Of a stretch of DNA of 45,684 bases, positions 1 to 11,409 are shown piece by piece (the first letter of the stretch is position 1; the number at the start of each line of letters is the position of its first letter). The stretch spans positions 1 to 45,684 of the forward strand of contig JALJEE010000707.1 of NCBI GenBank assembly GCA_023231475.1, written 5' to 3'. The notes below the pieces were generated by a model that worked only from the letters and a program-made list of their open reading frames with translations, made no database searches and was not told the origin of the DNA. The position numbers were made by a program, and so were the translations under genes. This DNA is from Seison nebaliae (Eukaryota; Rotifera; Pararotatoria; Seisonacea; Seisonidae).

Positions 1-170
1 TTTTTTTGCACTATGTTTAAGAGCTTGAATAGGGCTATTTTGTGATATCCACCTTTACGAAAGATACTTGATAGGACAGAAGTTATGACCGGTTTTATAA
101 AAACGTAAAAGTGTCCGATTACTTTAAATTCCTACTGTATAGATAATGCACAAAATACCAAATTTCTTGT
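1..170 (+). repeat. degenerate dispersed repeat fragment at window edge
   Basis: The stretch around 17-105 resembles the stretch around 11415-11515: both contain AAGAGCTTGAAT followed by GGGCTAT, then after a variable spacer a block with GAAGTTATGA or GAAAGTTATGA and an A/T-rich tail. Order and spacing are roughly kept. This suggests two diverged members of one interspersed family. No terminal repeats or coding capacity were found, so the family type is unknown. Confidence 0.35.
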
Positions 171-590
171 AAGAAATAAATGCTACATTTCTAATTTCAT
201 TATCATAAATTCTCCGAGAATAAACCGGACACTTAATTTTCGAAGAATATCAAAGGTTAAAATAATCTTCCAGAAATTTGTTTTTCCGAATTCCGAAACA
301 ATCTTGTTAGTTAATCTTTTACAAAGCAAAATCCATTAAAATCAAAAAATTATTTATTTCTATTGATGTCTAAATATCGACGGCGGAGAATCACATACAG
401 CGTAAACATTATCATAATTTAGTTCACAAAAGTTGAATATTTTGAGAAGATACATTTGTAAAAGAACTAGATACCAAAAAATTGAATTGAAAATTAATTT
501 TTCGAAAAATTATTAAATTAGAATAATTCCTTTAAATTGGTTTAGATTTTCTATCAAAAGTGTGGATTTCATCTATTCGCAGGAGATATA
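171..590. other. non-coding upstream region
   Basis: AT-rich sequence between the edge repeat and the first start codon at 591. I see no convincing open frame, RNA gene or clear TATA box here. It presumably holds the promoter and leader of the following plus-strand gene. Confidence 0.4.
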
Positions 591-2429
591 ATGAAATTAA
601 ATTTCTCTATAATTCTATTGATACTTCATTCCATTGGAATAATAATTGGAACAATAATAATGAGTTAGCATCATAAATAACTAACAACATTTCCGGCAAT
701 TCACTAATGTTTTAGAAGATAACCAACCTACTTCATTAATTCTGAACAGTCCTGAATCTCAAATTCAAATCGGAATTTCCATTAATGCTAAATTGTTGCC
801 ATTTACTTGAATTTCTAGACTTGATCAGTAAATTTTAAATTATTTAAAAAAGAAACGAAAGGTTGAATATCACTACTACAATTCCATCAAAAATTGATGA
901 GAATCTTAATAATGAACGGACGAAAAACGGTTTGATGATTGAATATGTAATAATAACCGAAAAATTTGACGTAAGACGATTTGGGATGTTTGAAATTAAA
1001 ATGTCTATTTGCGAACTTGTCACCAATCAATTTTGGTTGTCAGTTAGATAAACCTGATACTCTTTTTTCGATAAAAACAATTGTTTCAGACAAATATAAT
1101 TGTGAACGAGAAGATCATCGAATTTCCGGAAACTCACATGGAAATTAATTGCGTTAATTATAAAGATGTAGAAGGAATTAAATCGTTGAAAATGAAATTT
1201 GAGAATGAAAATTCCAAAAATTATAGTTCGATTTTTTATTTCTAAAAAATATTAACTGAGACCAATTCTCATAGGTTTTCCCAATTCGACAAACATTTTT
1301 CAAATTCTCATTGAATTATTAGTGGAAACTGAAGAGAATAATTTACCTAAGAAGATAAAACATCATTATGACATTTATCAATCGTACATAAAACGAGCAG
1401 TGCCAAAACTGAAATTAACAAATTTTCTTGAATATAAAGAGAATCCAAATAACGTTTGGAATGCATATAAGGAGGAGACTGTCGAAGTATTTTTCCAACT
1501 GCAATTCACTTTCAACAAACAGTTCAGCTTGGTTAATCTCAATAAAATGGTTTAGATTCTCCTCTAACATTTTGATGATATTTCCTTGAAAAAATGATTT
1601 TTCCAGATTTCTCAAATTATTAAGCAAATGTTCTTCTCCCCCAATAATTTAAGACTGAGCACTCAACTTTATACGATTCCGGGTACTAATTCTTATATAA
1701 TTCGATTGGATAGTCGAATTGAAATGCATTATCTCTTACAGAAAATCTTCCTTTCTTTATATCATTATCGATTTTCCGAAAAACTAAAACAAAGAATTAA
1801 TGATATGACTAAAATAATTAAATTATCATCTTTCCAAAATTGGTTATTCGATTGTATTGCACTTCAACTCCGAACAAATTTGTACAATAAAAGTTCTATT
1901 ATTGATTTAGAGGAAAATCGTGAACTCATATTTTCTAGAGGTTAAATTGCCACTGGTTTTCTCGTTCGATAATGGAATGAGAATGATGTCATTTAGTAAA
2001 TCAAATAATCCGGAAGAATCTGTGAGTAAGAAGAAAATGATGGTTATAGTTGGAGTAGTAGGCGGAGGAATTCTTCTAGTATTACTCATTTCAATCATAG
2101 CCAATATTACTCATTGTACCAGAGATAAATCCATCAACAATACGAAGAATAAGAACGAAAGACTTTGGAGAAAAAAGAAAAGTAGAAAGAATCATTCAAG
2201 TGATGATCATGAAAAACATGGAAAGGTGGCAAAAGGAGAGAAAGAAATAAACGAACATGGGTTTTATAAGAAGAAACATAGAAAGAGAAGTCAACATAAG
2301 TTAAATCCGAAAGAATGGTCGAAAAAAAAAGTTGAGGCCATTGGGAAATTACCTCAATTCAATAATATCAAATCACCTCCATCTCAAATCAGTCTATCTT
2401 ATTCTGATAGTACCAGACGAATTACATAA
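591..2429 (+). CDS. orphan type I single-pass membrane protein, 7 exons
   Basis: I do not recognise this protein. Joined exons 591-663, 716-794, 862-1042, 1090-1225, 1275-1549, 1607-1892 and 1939-2429 give exactly 507 codons. The six introns are 46-67 nt, all starting GTT, and phases match at every junction. The product begins with a hydrophobic signal-like stretch (MKLNFSIILLILHSIG...), followed by an extracellular part of about 390 residues with few cysteines and several N-x-S/T sites. One membrane helix (MMVIVGVVGGGILLVLLI) lies near residue 390, and the roughly 95-residue tail is very basic, rich in Lys, Arg and His. This implies a surface protein with a positively charged cytoplasmic tail. 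It could be a lineage-specific receptor or adhesion protein; no domain was identified. The model is well supported by phase, the function is not. Confidence 0.72.
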
Positions 2430-2697
2430 ACTCATAAAAGTTATTTAATTTTGATGAAATTTCATGAATAAAAGTTTAGCAGAATTTCCGAATATGGAAT
2501 TAAGAGGGCTTTCTTTTGGAAGATGATTCTCTTGGAAACTTTTGCGAATTCGAAATTGATTTTAATCGTTGAAAAAATAAAATTGAAATTTCAATATTTG
2601 TCTGACGAGGAAAATAAAAAGAAATATAAATTAGAAAAATATCAGCACAAGGTAATTGTGGTAACACAAAAGGAATATTAAATTTCGTCTTATTAGA

Positions 2698-2730
<33 letters not shown>

Positions 2731-2847
2731 GTGTGTGTGTGTGTGCGTGGGAGAGAATGGCGATTGAGATCAAGAAGATTTAAAAGAAAAAAATGAGTAC
2801 AAGGAAAATAATTTGGAATAAATAAAATAGATAAAATCGGAAGGTGC
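2430..2847. other. convergent 3' ends of orphan membrane gene and Abi
   Basis: No gene seen. The interval separates the stop of the plus-strand membrane protein from the stop of the minus-strand Abi gene, and contains the TG microsatellite described separately. An AATAAA-like motif near 2467 (GAATAAAAG) may serve the plus-strand transcript. Confidence 0.4.
2698..2749 (+). repeat. (TG)n microsatellite
   Basis: About 25 TG/GT dinucleotide units interrupted twice by GC steps, lying between two convergent genes. It is a simple-sequence repeat and is likely polymorphic. Confidence 0.95.
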
Positions 2848-5017
2848 TTAAATTGATTCTACGTAATTTCCTGGAAAGAATCCGCGTCGATTAGTTCCAT
2901 GAATATAACCGTCATACCATCCATCGTCATTCTTTTGTAGAACATGAATGACTGCATTCTCATCAAACGTCAATTCATCATCTCGTCTAGCTGCATAATT
3001 GAACATAGCTCGAACGGTGTCTATACATTTCGGTTGTTGATATTGAACATGTTGTGGTTGAGGTGGTGGAAGTCTCTTATTCTTCATATAAATATCTTCT
3101 TGATATCCATATGTAGAAGAAGAGTTTGAAGATGCTGAAGATGGAGCACCATAAATATCTTGTTGTGATTGAATGGGAATATCCATTCCATAAATTGGTT
3201 GAACATCATTCCCAATATGATAAGACATTTTTTGTTGCTGCTGTTGTTGTTGTTGTTGAGGATGATGATGATGATGAGAATGATATTTATGAAATTCTTT
3301 TTCATTATTCATTACGGAATGTGGTGGAGGTGGCAAATTGTTTAGTGATGCAGCTTGCATCATTATCGAAGATGGTGTGACTGATGGTTGTTGATTAGAC
3401 AACTGTTGTTGATGATAAGCAGAACGGACACTACTATTACTTTGACGACGGACATGTGACGGATGTTGATCAATTCCACCATTACGACTGGAATGATGAT
3501 TATTTTGATTAGATCCATAATTAATTTCACTACTGCTATTATTGCTGTGCATCGATCGATATTGCGATGATGACTGTTGTTGATGGTAAACATTCACCGA
3601 TGGTGCCATTGATCGAATTGAAATACTATCATCAATCTTTTCATTCTGATGGTGCAAATGAGAGAGAGAAGATACCGCTTGTTGATGATGATGGCCATTG
3701 CTATGAGAATTCATATGATTTTTAATCGGAATAATATTCTCATTTCCACCATAACCATAAATCGTATCTGAAATCATTAAAATTAAATAAAAAGATTTTT
3801 TAAAATTAAAATAAAAAACCTTCAGGATTATATGGATTAGTCATGATCGATTCATCATTATAAACATTATTTTGATGATTCATATCCATTCCATACACTA
3901 TCGATCGATTATCACTAGTTGATGGTTTTCTTCTAGTTATCGTATCGAAATTATTATCAGAGAAATTATATTGTAAATTATATTGTCGTTGTTCTTGTTG
4001 TTGTTGTAAATTAATCGATTCTTGAAGATGTTGTTGTTGTTGTTGTTGTTGCTGCTGATGATTATTATTATTATTAATTTCATCATTATGAATTTGTTTT
4101 ACAGATAAAGTAGAATTGACGGAAGTTCTCGAATGGTTTAATGTTCCATTCGAATTAGAATTATTCTCATAATTATTTCCATTGTTATTGATCGTTCCAT
4201 TTTGATAATTAATTCCATTCATTTCTCCCATCATATCTTTGAACGGTAACGATTTCATTACCGTTTTTCGGTGACTTTTATTTCCACGAACTAACGTCGG
4301 ATAAGCGGCAGCTGAAATTACAGAAGTTGCAATCGATTCTGATGGCGATGTTCCTGACGATGAAACATCTACATGATTTGATGTTGATGATTTAGACACA
4401 TAATAATGTGATTCGTTTTCCAATTGGTCATTAAAATAAATTTGTTTATTTGGAATTTTTGATTGAAATTTATTTTGCTGTTCATCCAATTTTTCATTCT
4501 GAGTACCATTGGTAAAATTCGATTGTTCGAATAATAATTTTCCAATTCCCACATTATCATATTCATTAAACGTTATCTGTTTTCTTTCATAATTATGGAT
4601 TTTTGGAGGATTATCATTTCCGGAAATACGAACACCTTTTATCGTATTCTTTCCCATTGTGTTCTTACCAACACAATGTCGTGCCGCTTTTTCTCGAATT
4701 GAGGCAATTTGAGAATTGACTCGTTCGATACGACAATTCAAATCTTCCAAATTATTTTGTTGACAATTCAACATTTTCTTAAAATTCGTCGATAAACGAT
4801 TAACTTGACAAGCAATTCCAGCTAAACTCTGAATGGCCAATTGCTCGGTTGATTTATAAACTTTATGATTAGAATTTTCGAGAAATCGCTCATCACAATA
4901 TCGACTCACTTCATGAAGTTCATTTGCTGATCGCTTCAATTGGTCAGCATCGACGGGCAACAACTTCAGTAGAGACTTCTCAAAATCATCTTCACTTCCC
5001 TCAACCGATATATTCAT
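2848..5017 (-). CDS. Abi: Abl interactor (Abi), WAVE complex subunit
   Basis: Two exons, 5017-3820 and 3767-2848, joined through a 52-nt intron, give 705 residues. The N-terminal 110 residues match the Abi/WAVE-binding and SNARE-like homology region (LLPVDADQLKRSANELHEV, then YKSTEQLAIQSLA). The middle is low complexity, with poly-Gln, poly-His, Asn and Ser runs and a Pro-rich stretch. The last 58 residues form an SH3 domain (VRAMFNYAARRDDELTF ... GFFPGNYVESI) with the expected ALYDY-like, DGWYDG and GxFPxNYV motifs. In other animals Abi scaffolds the WAVE regulatory complex, linking Abl kinase and Rac to Arp2/3 actin assembly. The conventional ATG is at 5017; the short upstream in-frame extension has no ATG. 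The protein is longer than the roughly 450-500 residues of fly or human Abi because of the homopolymer-rich linker. Confidence 0.93.
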
Positions 5018-5276
5018 TTTTGTTTTACACAAAAAAATTCATGTATTTCTTCTCATCAGATTGAATCTTATCTATTTCAAATTGTCTTCCTAATTTACAT
5101 TCGAATTTGAATGGAAAATATCATCAAAGGTACTTTGCCCATTAACATCATTTATTTATTTCCTATTTATTTCTCAAATTCTCTTTCTCTTTTACTCACT
5201 CACATCCACAACGAAGTTAATAAGAAGATTTTAATGTTAAAATGAAAGCTCAAATTGATCGATTCCATTCACTAAT

Positions 5277-5808
5277 TCATCTGGCACACAGTGAAAGATA
5301 AACAATGAATGAAATAGATAAAGAAGTAATTTTCGATGAAATTAATTGTATACCATTATTCGGTTTGTTCTCAAAAAATCTCAATAAAATTTTTCTATTG
5401 CAATAATCCGTTTGGCAACATCCACGATTCATATTAACCTCACATATACTACCACATCCACCTTCATATACCACGTTCTTCCCATTCAAAATTTTCGTTT
5501 CCTTTAAAAGTAATGATCGATAAAATTATCATATTAAATTACAAACTATACAATATCCATCTCCTGAATCACATGTAGTTATATTAAATTGTGAATGGAG
5601 ATTATACTTGAAACAGATTAATCCATCTTTCCAATTAAGAGAAATATATTTAAATAAAGTTAATTAAAATTAATTCTCTCTGGAAAAAACTCCAGAAATA
5701 CAAATACGGTCAATTTAATTAAATAATGAAATGAGTTAAAGAAAAATTTTAATAACAATTTAATTTCATTGATATTATCAGAAGAAAACAAATGATAATT
5801 TGATTCAT
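5277..5808 (-). CDS. Ly6/three-finger GPI-anchored protein, 3 exons
   Basis: Exons 5808-5757, 5626-5547 and 5501-5277 are joined by introns of 130 and 45 nt with matching phases, and give 118 residues. The protein has a signal peptide (MNQIIICFLLIISMKLN), then a cysteine-rich module. Its cysteine pattern ends in GGCGSICEVN and CCQTDYCN, the diagnostic Ly6/uPAR C-terminal signature (CCxxDxCN). A C-terminal hydrophobic tail (LSISFIVYLSLCAR) follows, as expected for GPI attachment. It is therefore likely a cell-surface three-finger protein, a family whose insect members include Quiver/Sleepless-type channel modulators and junction proteins. Which subfamily it belongs to cannot be told here. Only the last exon is long; the first two are easily missed. 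It lies between Abi and TMEM237 on the same strand. Confidence 0.85.
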
Positions 5809-5924
5809 TCTTTTACAATTGTTGGGGAAATTCCGAGGAAAGTTTTGGAAAGGAAAAGTTTCGGTTAATTTTCTTTTCTTTTTGTGGACAAAAAGTTGGA
5901 TCTCATCGAAATAGTGTGATTGTC

Positions 5925-7072
5925 TTATCTTTTGATGAAATTTCTCACTTTATTGTATAATAATCGTTTATTCTTTGAAAATTTCATTGTTATTCCAACG
6001 AATGTAACTAAAGACGCTTCTGCTATCATTAGAATCCCCCAATCTTTGTCCGATATCAACTATTTTCAATTAACATAAATTAACATAAAATTGTAGAAGA
6101 AAATGGGAAACTCCTTTCGTTTCGAGGGTGACATTTGTCTTTTTATTCATTTCAATTATGAGCACTTTTGAAATTGCAGATTGATGCATTAGAATTCCAA
6201 TCAATAATAAAGGTAATACCCAAATAATGGACTTCAATGTATTTTGTAATGATTCGGAAGATTCTCGAATACCGAGTATATCCGTTCGATCCAACACTCC
6301 CACAATTGACAATATTAGAAGGAGATGAATGACACAATAAAAAGGAAAAATCCATCGTTCAAACAACTTCAAATATCGATCAACATTATCAGTTGATTCG
6401 TGAAGAATAATTGCTAGAACCACGAGCATGCCACCACATTGTATCAGTGAAAAATCAAAGATTTTCTGAAGAAATAAAAATAGTTTAGCTAAAATTCTTG
6501 ATTCTTTTTCTTCTTTTTCATAGTCCACTTTTGTTTCTCCTTCATATTGTCGTTGTTTTTCAATACGCAGTTGTCTTTCTTCTTTTAATTGTCGTTCATA
6601 TTCCCTTCCATCCATCTTTCTGAAACGCTTCTCTGTAATTCATTAAAATTTTAAACGAATAATTAACTAAACTAAACTATTTTTCTGTTCCACATAAATT
6701 TCATTGTTCTTCGAAGAAACTTTATGAATTGGGTCATAGAAATTCTTATTCTTATTTTTAAACGTCTCTTCGTCGATAATATCCTCTGCAAATTCATCCA
6801 CTATTTTTACATTACTTCCTCTTTGTCTAATAAAACAATCGATAATATCGTTACGAAAATGTTTTAGGAAACTTTGATGATTTTGATCTTCTTTTTTTCA
6901 CTTTTGGACTCTTAGAGCCAATAACGGGTAATTTCCTTGAACTGATAATGGAAATGTCATTATCCGTTAAACGAGGAACTCTCGAAGAATTATCTAAATA
7001 TTATCTTCTTAAAAAGTTCTGGTAAAATCTTTAACTTGTCGATGTTTTCGAAGATGAAGATTTTGAAGGCAT
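5925..7072 (-). CDS. TMEM237: TMEM237-like ciliary transition-zone membrane protein, 5 exons
   Basis: Exons 7072-7036, 6993-6873, 6826-6673, 6630-6112 and 6059-5925 total 322 codons (321 residues), with introns of 42-52 nt. The N-terminal third is polar and basic (MPSKSSSS..., VKKRRSK), followed by an acidic segment and the motif EIYVEQ. A charged helix precedes four hydrophobic segments: roughly FSLIQCGGMLVVLAIIL, FYCVIHLLLILSIVGVL, IIWVLPLLLIGILM and GILMIAEASLVTFVGITM. The order, the DRTDI after helix 2, and the extracellular loop before helix 4 match the tetraspan TMEM237 family. In animals that protein sits in the transition zone of cilia and is mutated in Joubert syndrome. The junction between exons 3 and 4 uses an AG two bases past a CAG; that site is the least certain. 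Confidence 0.78.
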
Positions 7073-7294
7073 CTCTTGCTATTGTATGAAGATCGAGTTT
7101 CCGTTCCTATGGTTACATATGGACCAATATTATTATTCCTATTAAACCAATAAGCTTACTTATTCCCTCGAAATTTCCTTGATGCTACTCGCTTATCGAA
7201 ATTGATCAATTTCGATAACGATAACAACAACAACTTAATGCTCGAAAATGATCGATCGATTATAGGACATATTCGAGATTATTATGATCTATAG

Positions 7295-8218
7295 TTATAC
7301 TACCAACTTCCTCTGACATTCACTTTTACGGCTAACAAATCGATGAGTTTTCTTAAATCGATAGAGCCATGAAGAAGAAGCACTGAAATTAGCGATGCTT
7401 AATTTACTTGCTTCTTCTAAAGCAATTCTTCTTATGGTTTCGTCGTACACCGATTGAAGATTCTCCCGCATTTCAACAATTCTACTCTCAACAATTTTGC
7501 CCAATTTTGAGAATTCATTTTCGGATTTGATATGGGTTCGATTATTGATAATATTATAATATACACTGTTATTTTTAAGTTTTTTAAATCGACGTCGAGC
7601 ACTTCTCCATCCTTTTCCGGGATTCTCTTTCTTCCACTCCATAACTTTCTCTACATAATCTTTAGACAAGTTAGTTCTTTTGTAAATTTCCTCATAATCT
7701 CTCACATTAATATCATCCCCAGAGAAATATGAAAGATGATTATCCTTGTTCATACAATTATCACTATTTAAAGCCGAAATCGATTCATGGAATTTATCGT
7801 CGAAAATAGAAATACAGTCGTCTTTTAAAAAATGTTCCTCACATTCATTCACAACACACTCGACGAATTCATCAAAATCTTCAACGACATTCAACGGATC
7901 ACATACAGAATCATCAATTGTATTAAAAAATAAATTAGAATCATTATTATCATCGGAGAATGCATTATTTGAGATTGGATTACTGGAATCATGAGAAGCG
8001 ATATCTTCATCGGACGGAACGAAATTTATATAATCGGAGTTTGAACCAATATTAGTTTCTTTTAGAAATGATTTAATTTCTTTTCTTAATGATGATAGTG
8101 TTCTTCGGACGATTGCGTGAATAAATTTACTTTCCATTTCATTTTCGCAACAATAATTAATTTGACATTTATTTTGCAGTTGTTGCAAAATTGACGATAA
8201 AATTTGTTTATTATTCAT
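7295..8218 (-). CDS. orphan CENP-B/pogo-type HTH DNA-binding protein, no transposase core
   Basis: Single exon of 307 residues. The first 150 residues are acidic and unrecognised. From about residue 175 there is a Psq/pogo-like helix region (YKRTNLSKDYVEKVMEW) and then a CENP-B/Tc5-type HTH (RRIALEEASKLSI ... FSASSSWLYRFKKTHRFVSRK). The AxxxWLxRFKxxH and SRK pattern is characteristic of pogo/Tigger/jerky-type transposase DNA-binding regions. In transposases a DDE domain of about 200 residues follows, but here the frame stops 10 residues after the HTH and no DDE region is visible downstream before TMEM237. It may be a domesticated DNA-binding regulator or the 5' relic of a transposon. The long intact frame favours a working gene. 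Confidence 0.75.
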   Translation of the reverse strand: MNNKQILSSILQQLQNKCQINYCCENEMESKFIHAIVRRTLSSLRKEIKSFLKETNIGSNSDYINFVPSDEDIASHDSSNPISNNAFSDDNNDSNLFFNTIDDSVCDPLNVVEDFDEFVECVVNECEEHFLKDDCISIFDDKFHESISALNSDNCMNKDNHLSYFSGDDINVRDYEEIYKRTNLSKDYVEKVMEWKKENPGKGWRSARRRFKKLKNNSVYYNIINNRTHIKSENEFSKLGKIVESRIVEMRENLQSVYDETIRRIALEEASKLSIANFSASSSWLYRFKKTHRFVSRKSECQRKLVV

Positions 8219-9566
8219 TTTAAAATAATTTATAATATTATTTCGAAATTTTATTTAAAGAAATATTCTAATAAAATGAATATAGAAACACGGTTAAATT
8301 AAACACAATATTCGATATTGAAATAATTTTCCCACGAATATTAATCATTAATTCTTGATTAAAAATAAATTCTTCACAATTCTAGAAACATCGTGGAAAA
8401 AATTTAATTCCCAAATAAGCTAAATTTTTAAACCGAGGAAAAGACGAAAAAAGATCAATTTTGAAAGAGTAACAATTTAGGTATTATGTATTAGGCTTAA
8501 ACCATTTTAATTAAAGTAGGGTACTTATAGAGGAGCGGGAGCCGATTTTTATTGCACCAAAAATTTTTAAAATTAATGTTCTATAAGATGGTATAAAAAT
8601 GTTTAGTGTTTTCCATCTCTCTTGGTGGATGTTCCCTTGTGAGTTCAAAAAATTTGTTCTTAATTTTCGTCCTCATCTCTCCGATTCTCGAACAGAGATA
8701 TTAGACCGAATATACCGAATATTTTATATTATATATTACTGAAATTATACCGGGCTCTCAAAATTCTTAAACGGAATCTATACTTAGTATAGTATACTAT
8801 TATTGACAGATTAACGGCCCTCAGATTATTACATTGTCCGTTAGAGTGATGTCTTGAACATTATGTCTTGACTATTCGCATCCTTCATCTTCTCACTTAT
8901 ATTTTAATTTCTTTTACTTCCGTTAGATGCGTGTTTTTTTTCCTTTTACTTTTTCCTTTTTTTTTATTTTATCCCTCATGGGAATTTTCTATCACTCATT
9001 GTGATTAATAAACCTAATAATAATAATACATTGTATATTGAAATTGAACTATACGACCATAAAAGAATTTCCACTATTTCTCACCAATAAAACGACTAGA
9101 AATATAGTGAGCTTAATTTTAGATTTACGCATTAACCGCAATTAACTGAACATACTAACTGAACTATATTCAAGATTAGTTCAATACTGATCGCGAACGT
9201 TATTTGCAAGAGATGAAATTACAGTCGGATAAATAAATTTTAGTTTGAATTTAAACTTTTTATTTGGAATAATTGATGAGAACAAACTATAAGAAATGAT
9301 ATGATATCAAATATCCTTTATCTTTTCAATATAAGAACTCATTACCATAAAACTACTTGACAATTTCAAGGAATAGTTTCGAACGTTTCACCTACACTAG
9401 CATATTTCAGACCAAATTTCAAGGTATATGGAAGCGTTCAAAAATTTGATATATGAGGAGATAGAATTCCATCGGCTTTTAAACCCTTTTCAGTATTTTT
9501 AGTTCTTAGTATCTGCTTAATTTTTCTCGTGTTTTTGATTTCATTTCCATAAATAGATAATTCAAG
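8219..9566. other. 1.3-kb intergenic region
   Basis: Upstream of both the minus-strand HTH gene and the plus-strand MINPP1-like gene, so a divergent promoter region. It contains T-rich and AT-rich low-complexity stretches (for example 8935-8970) and short TA-rich palindromic bits near 8725-8800. I see no gene. A short minus-strand frame at 9506-9733 is the antisense shadow of the MINPP1-like first exon. Confidence 0.4.
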
Positions 9567-11252
9567 ATGTTCTTTAAAGTATTTCTAGTTCTATCATTAA
9601 CTAAAGTACTAACTTCGTTAACTAACACATGTATATTTTCGAAAGATGATGGAAAACTGGAGCATAATTTGCAAAGATCACATCTACCGTTATCTAGTTC
9701 ATCGAGAGATTTAGAAGTGCTAAGAGGTTTCATTAAGTGATTCCAATTATCTAGGTATTTCCCAACATTAAATATATGTCCAAATTTTAGAATGTGAACC
9801 GAAATTCACTTTGATTCTTCGACAAAAATCAGATATCGACCAACAAAATGAAATGGAAAATATCCATCAAAAGTTCTTCAACAAAAATTCCAACGACTTC
9901 ATATTGGATAACTTTGATCGTTATAAATTCGAAATATATTTTATTCGTAAACCACATTGTTCTCGGCATTTTTAGAACATCATCTCTGTGACGATGACAA
10001 GAATTTCTTAGAAAAACTTAAACAGAAAACTGTAACGGATCAAAGTTAAATTTAATCTTTATAAAAATTTAATTTCACATGAATCTTAATCTAAAGGTCG
10101 AACTGTGATGAACCAAGACGATGAAGTTGAAAAAATTATCGATTCATTTCAAGAACGTCTTTATGGAAATAAAATGAAAGGGCGTTCATCTTTGAAAGAA
10201 TTTCAAAAAAAACTTAATACGGTTATACGATGTTCGAAGGAACTAAGTGAAGTTTGGAATTGTATTAGTTATGTTAAAACTATACTAATGGATATTATGT
10301 TAACATTGTATGTTAATAAACTTATTTAGCTCAAAATTAAATGTTATAATGAAACATCAAATTCTTTACAATTAATGAGTGAAGTAGCTACTCGGATAAG
10401 TTTTGCAAAAATTTTCATTTATCAATTTCATCTTCGAGACAGAGTTGAAACCGAATGACAAAATGGAGATAGCTCTTTATTGTGCTTACATTAAAAATAG
10501 TCAATCGGTAAAAGCGTATGAAACTAATAATTTATGTAAACTCGTTCCAAAGGTACACTTATATTTCTGTAATTAGATTATACTTTAATCATATGTTATA
10601 TTATTATTATTCATAGGAAGAATTAGCGGACGCAATGAGACAATTAAAATTTCAGAAGTATTGTCATGTAAATCCATCACTCTCGGTGACGATGGAAGTT
10701 TTATGTCAGGACGTGAAAGATTTAACAGGAGAAATAAAAAGATTATTTCAGTTTTTTTTCGTTTTACTTAACCTCTCCTTTAATTGCATTACAGCTCCGA
10801 TGAATATTCAAAAGTTGAAATAAATAATGAACATGGAATGTTACCTCTAATTCATCATTTTATTGGGAAAGGATTAGAGAATGATATGAATCAACGATCG
10901 ATTGCAGTTGAAGATCGTCTGAGATATTACATAGATCAGTTAGTGGATCAACGTCTTAGCAACAATATTATCATATTCGGTTTCTCTAATTGCCAAGATA
11001 AGCAAGATCGAATATCTGTTAGTCATCAGTTTATTTCTATTAATGATATTTTAAAAGATTTTGATAAATGGTAAGCGATATCTTCACACCAAGAGCTGTC
11101 CGAAAGGTATCTGTCAAATGGAACGAGTCTTGCAAGATAAGAATGTTCAAAGTAAAACTTGCGATTTAATGATGATCTGTTCATCTGCTGATGAACTCTA
11201 CAAAAATCCATTTTTAACTCTATTTCTATTAGTTTTAAGTTTTAATTATTAA
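9567..11252 (+). CDS. MINPP1-like histidine acid phosphatase homologue, probably inactive, 9 exons
   Basis: Exons 9567-9726, 9791-9919, 9976-10044, 10097-10272, 10330-10399, 10443-10552, 10617-10750, 10795-11017 and 11058-11252 give exactly 422 codons. Introns are 40-64 nt and all phases match. A signal peptide (MFFKVFLVLSLTKVLTS) starts the protein. Matches in order to multiple inositol polyphosphate phosphatase include FDQHHLCDDDKNFLEKL (family: FxDHCxKFLxEV), ALYCAYIKNSQSVK, the segment around LCKLVPKEELADAMRQLKFQ, LPLIHHFIGKG, and the C-terminal IIIFGF ... SCPKGICQM region. The active-site RHGxRxP is not visible; at the expected place the sequence reads LRQKSDID. The proton-donor FGHAET reads INNEHG. 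The region between these is shorter than in the family. The C-terminus is hydrophobic (FLTLFLLVLSF), which suggests GPI anchoring. Likely a secreted or surface pseudophosphatase. Confidence 0.7.
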
Positions 11253-11409
11253 ATTAGACGATTTTTTTTATTCATATCAGATTTTTTTTTAATTTATAAA
11301 ATCAAATCCCCTCGGAGCAAATTAAAAAGAAAATAGGATAACTCACTGTACAAGTTATCCTTAATAAGTTTTCTTCCAATGTCCATTTCATCACGTTTTG
11401 TATACGATA

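Noticed and set aside
9506-9733. Minus-strand 75-residue ORF with CxxC
   Set aside because: Antisense to the signal-peptide exon of the MINPP1-like gene, which joins in phase to eight further exons.
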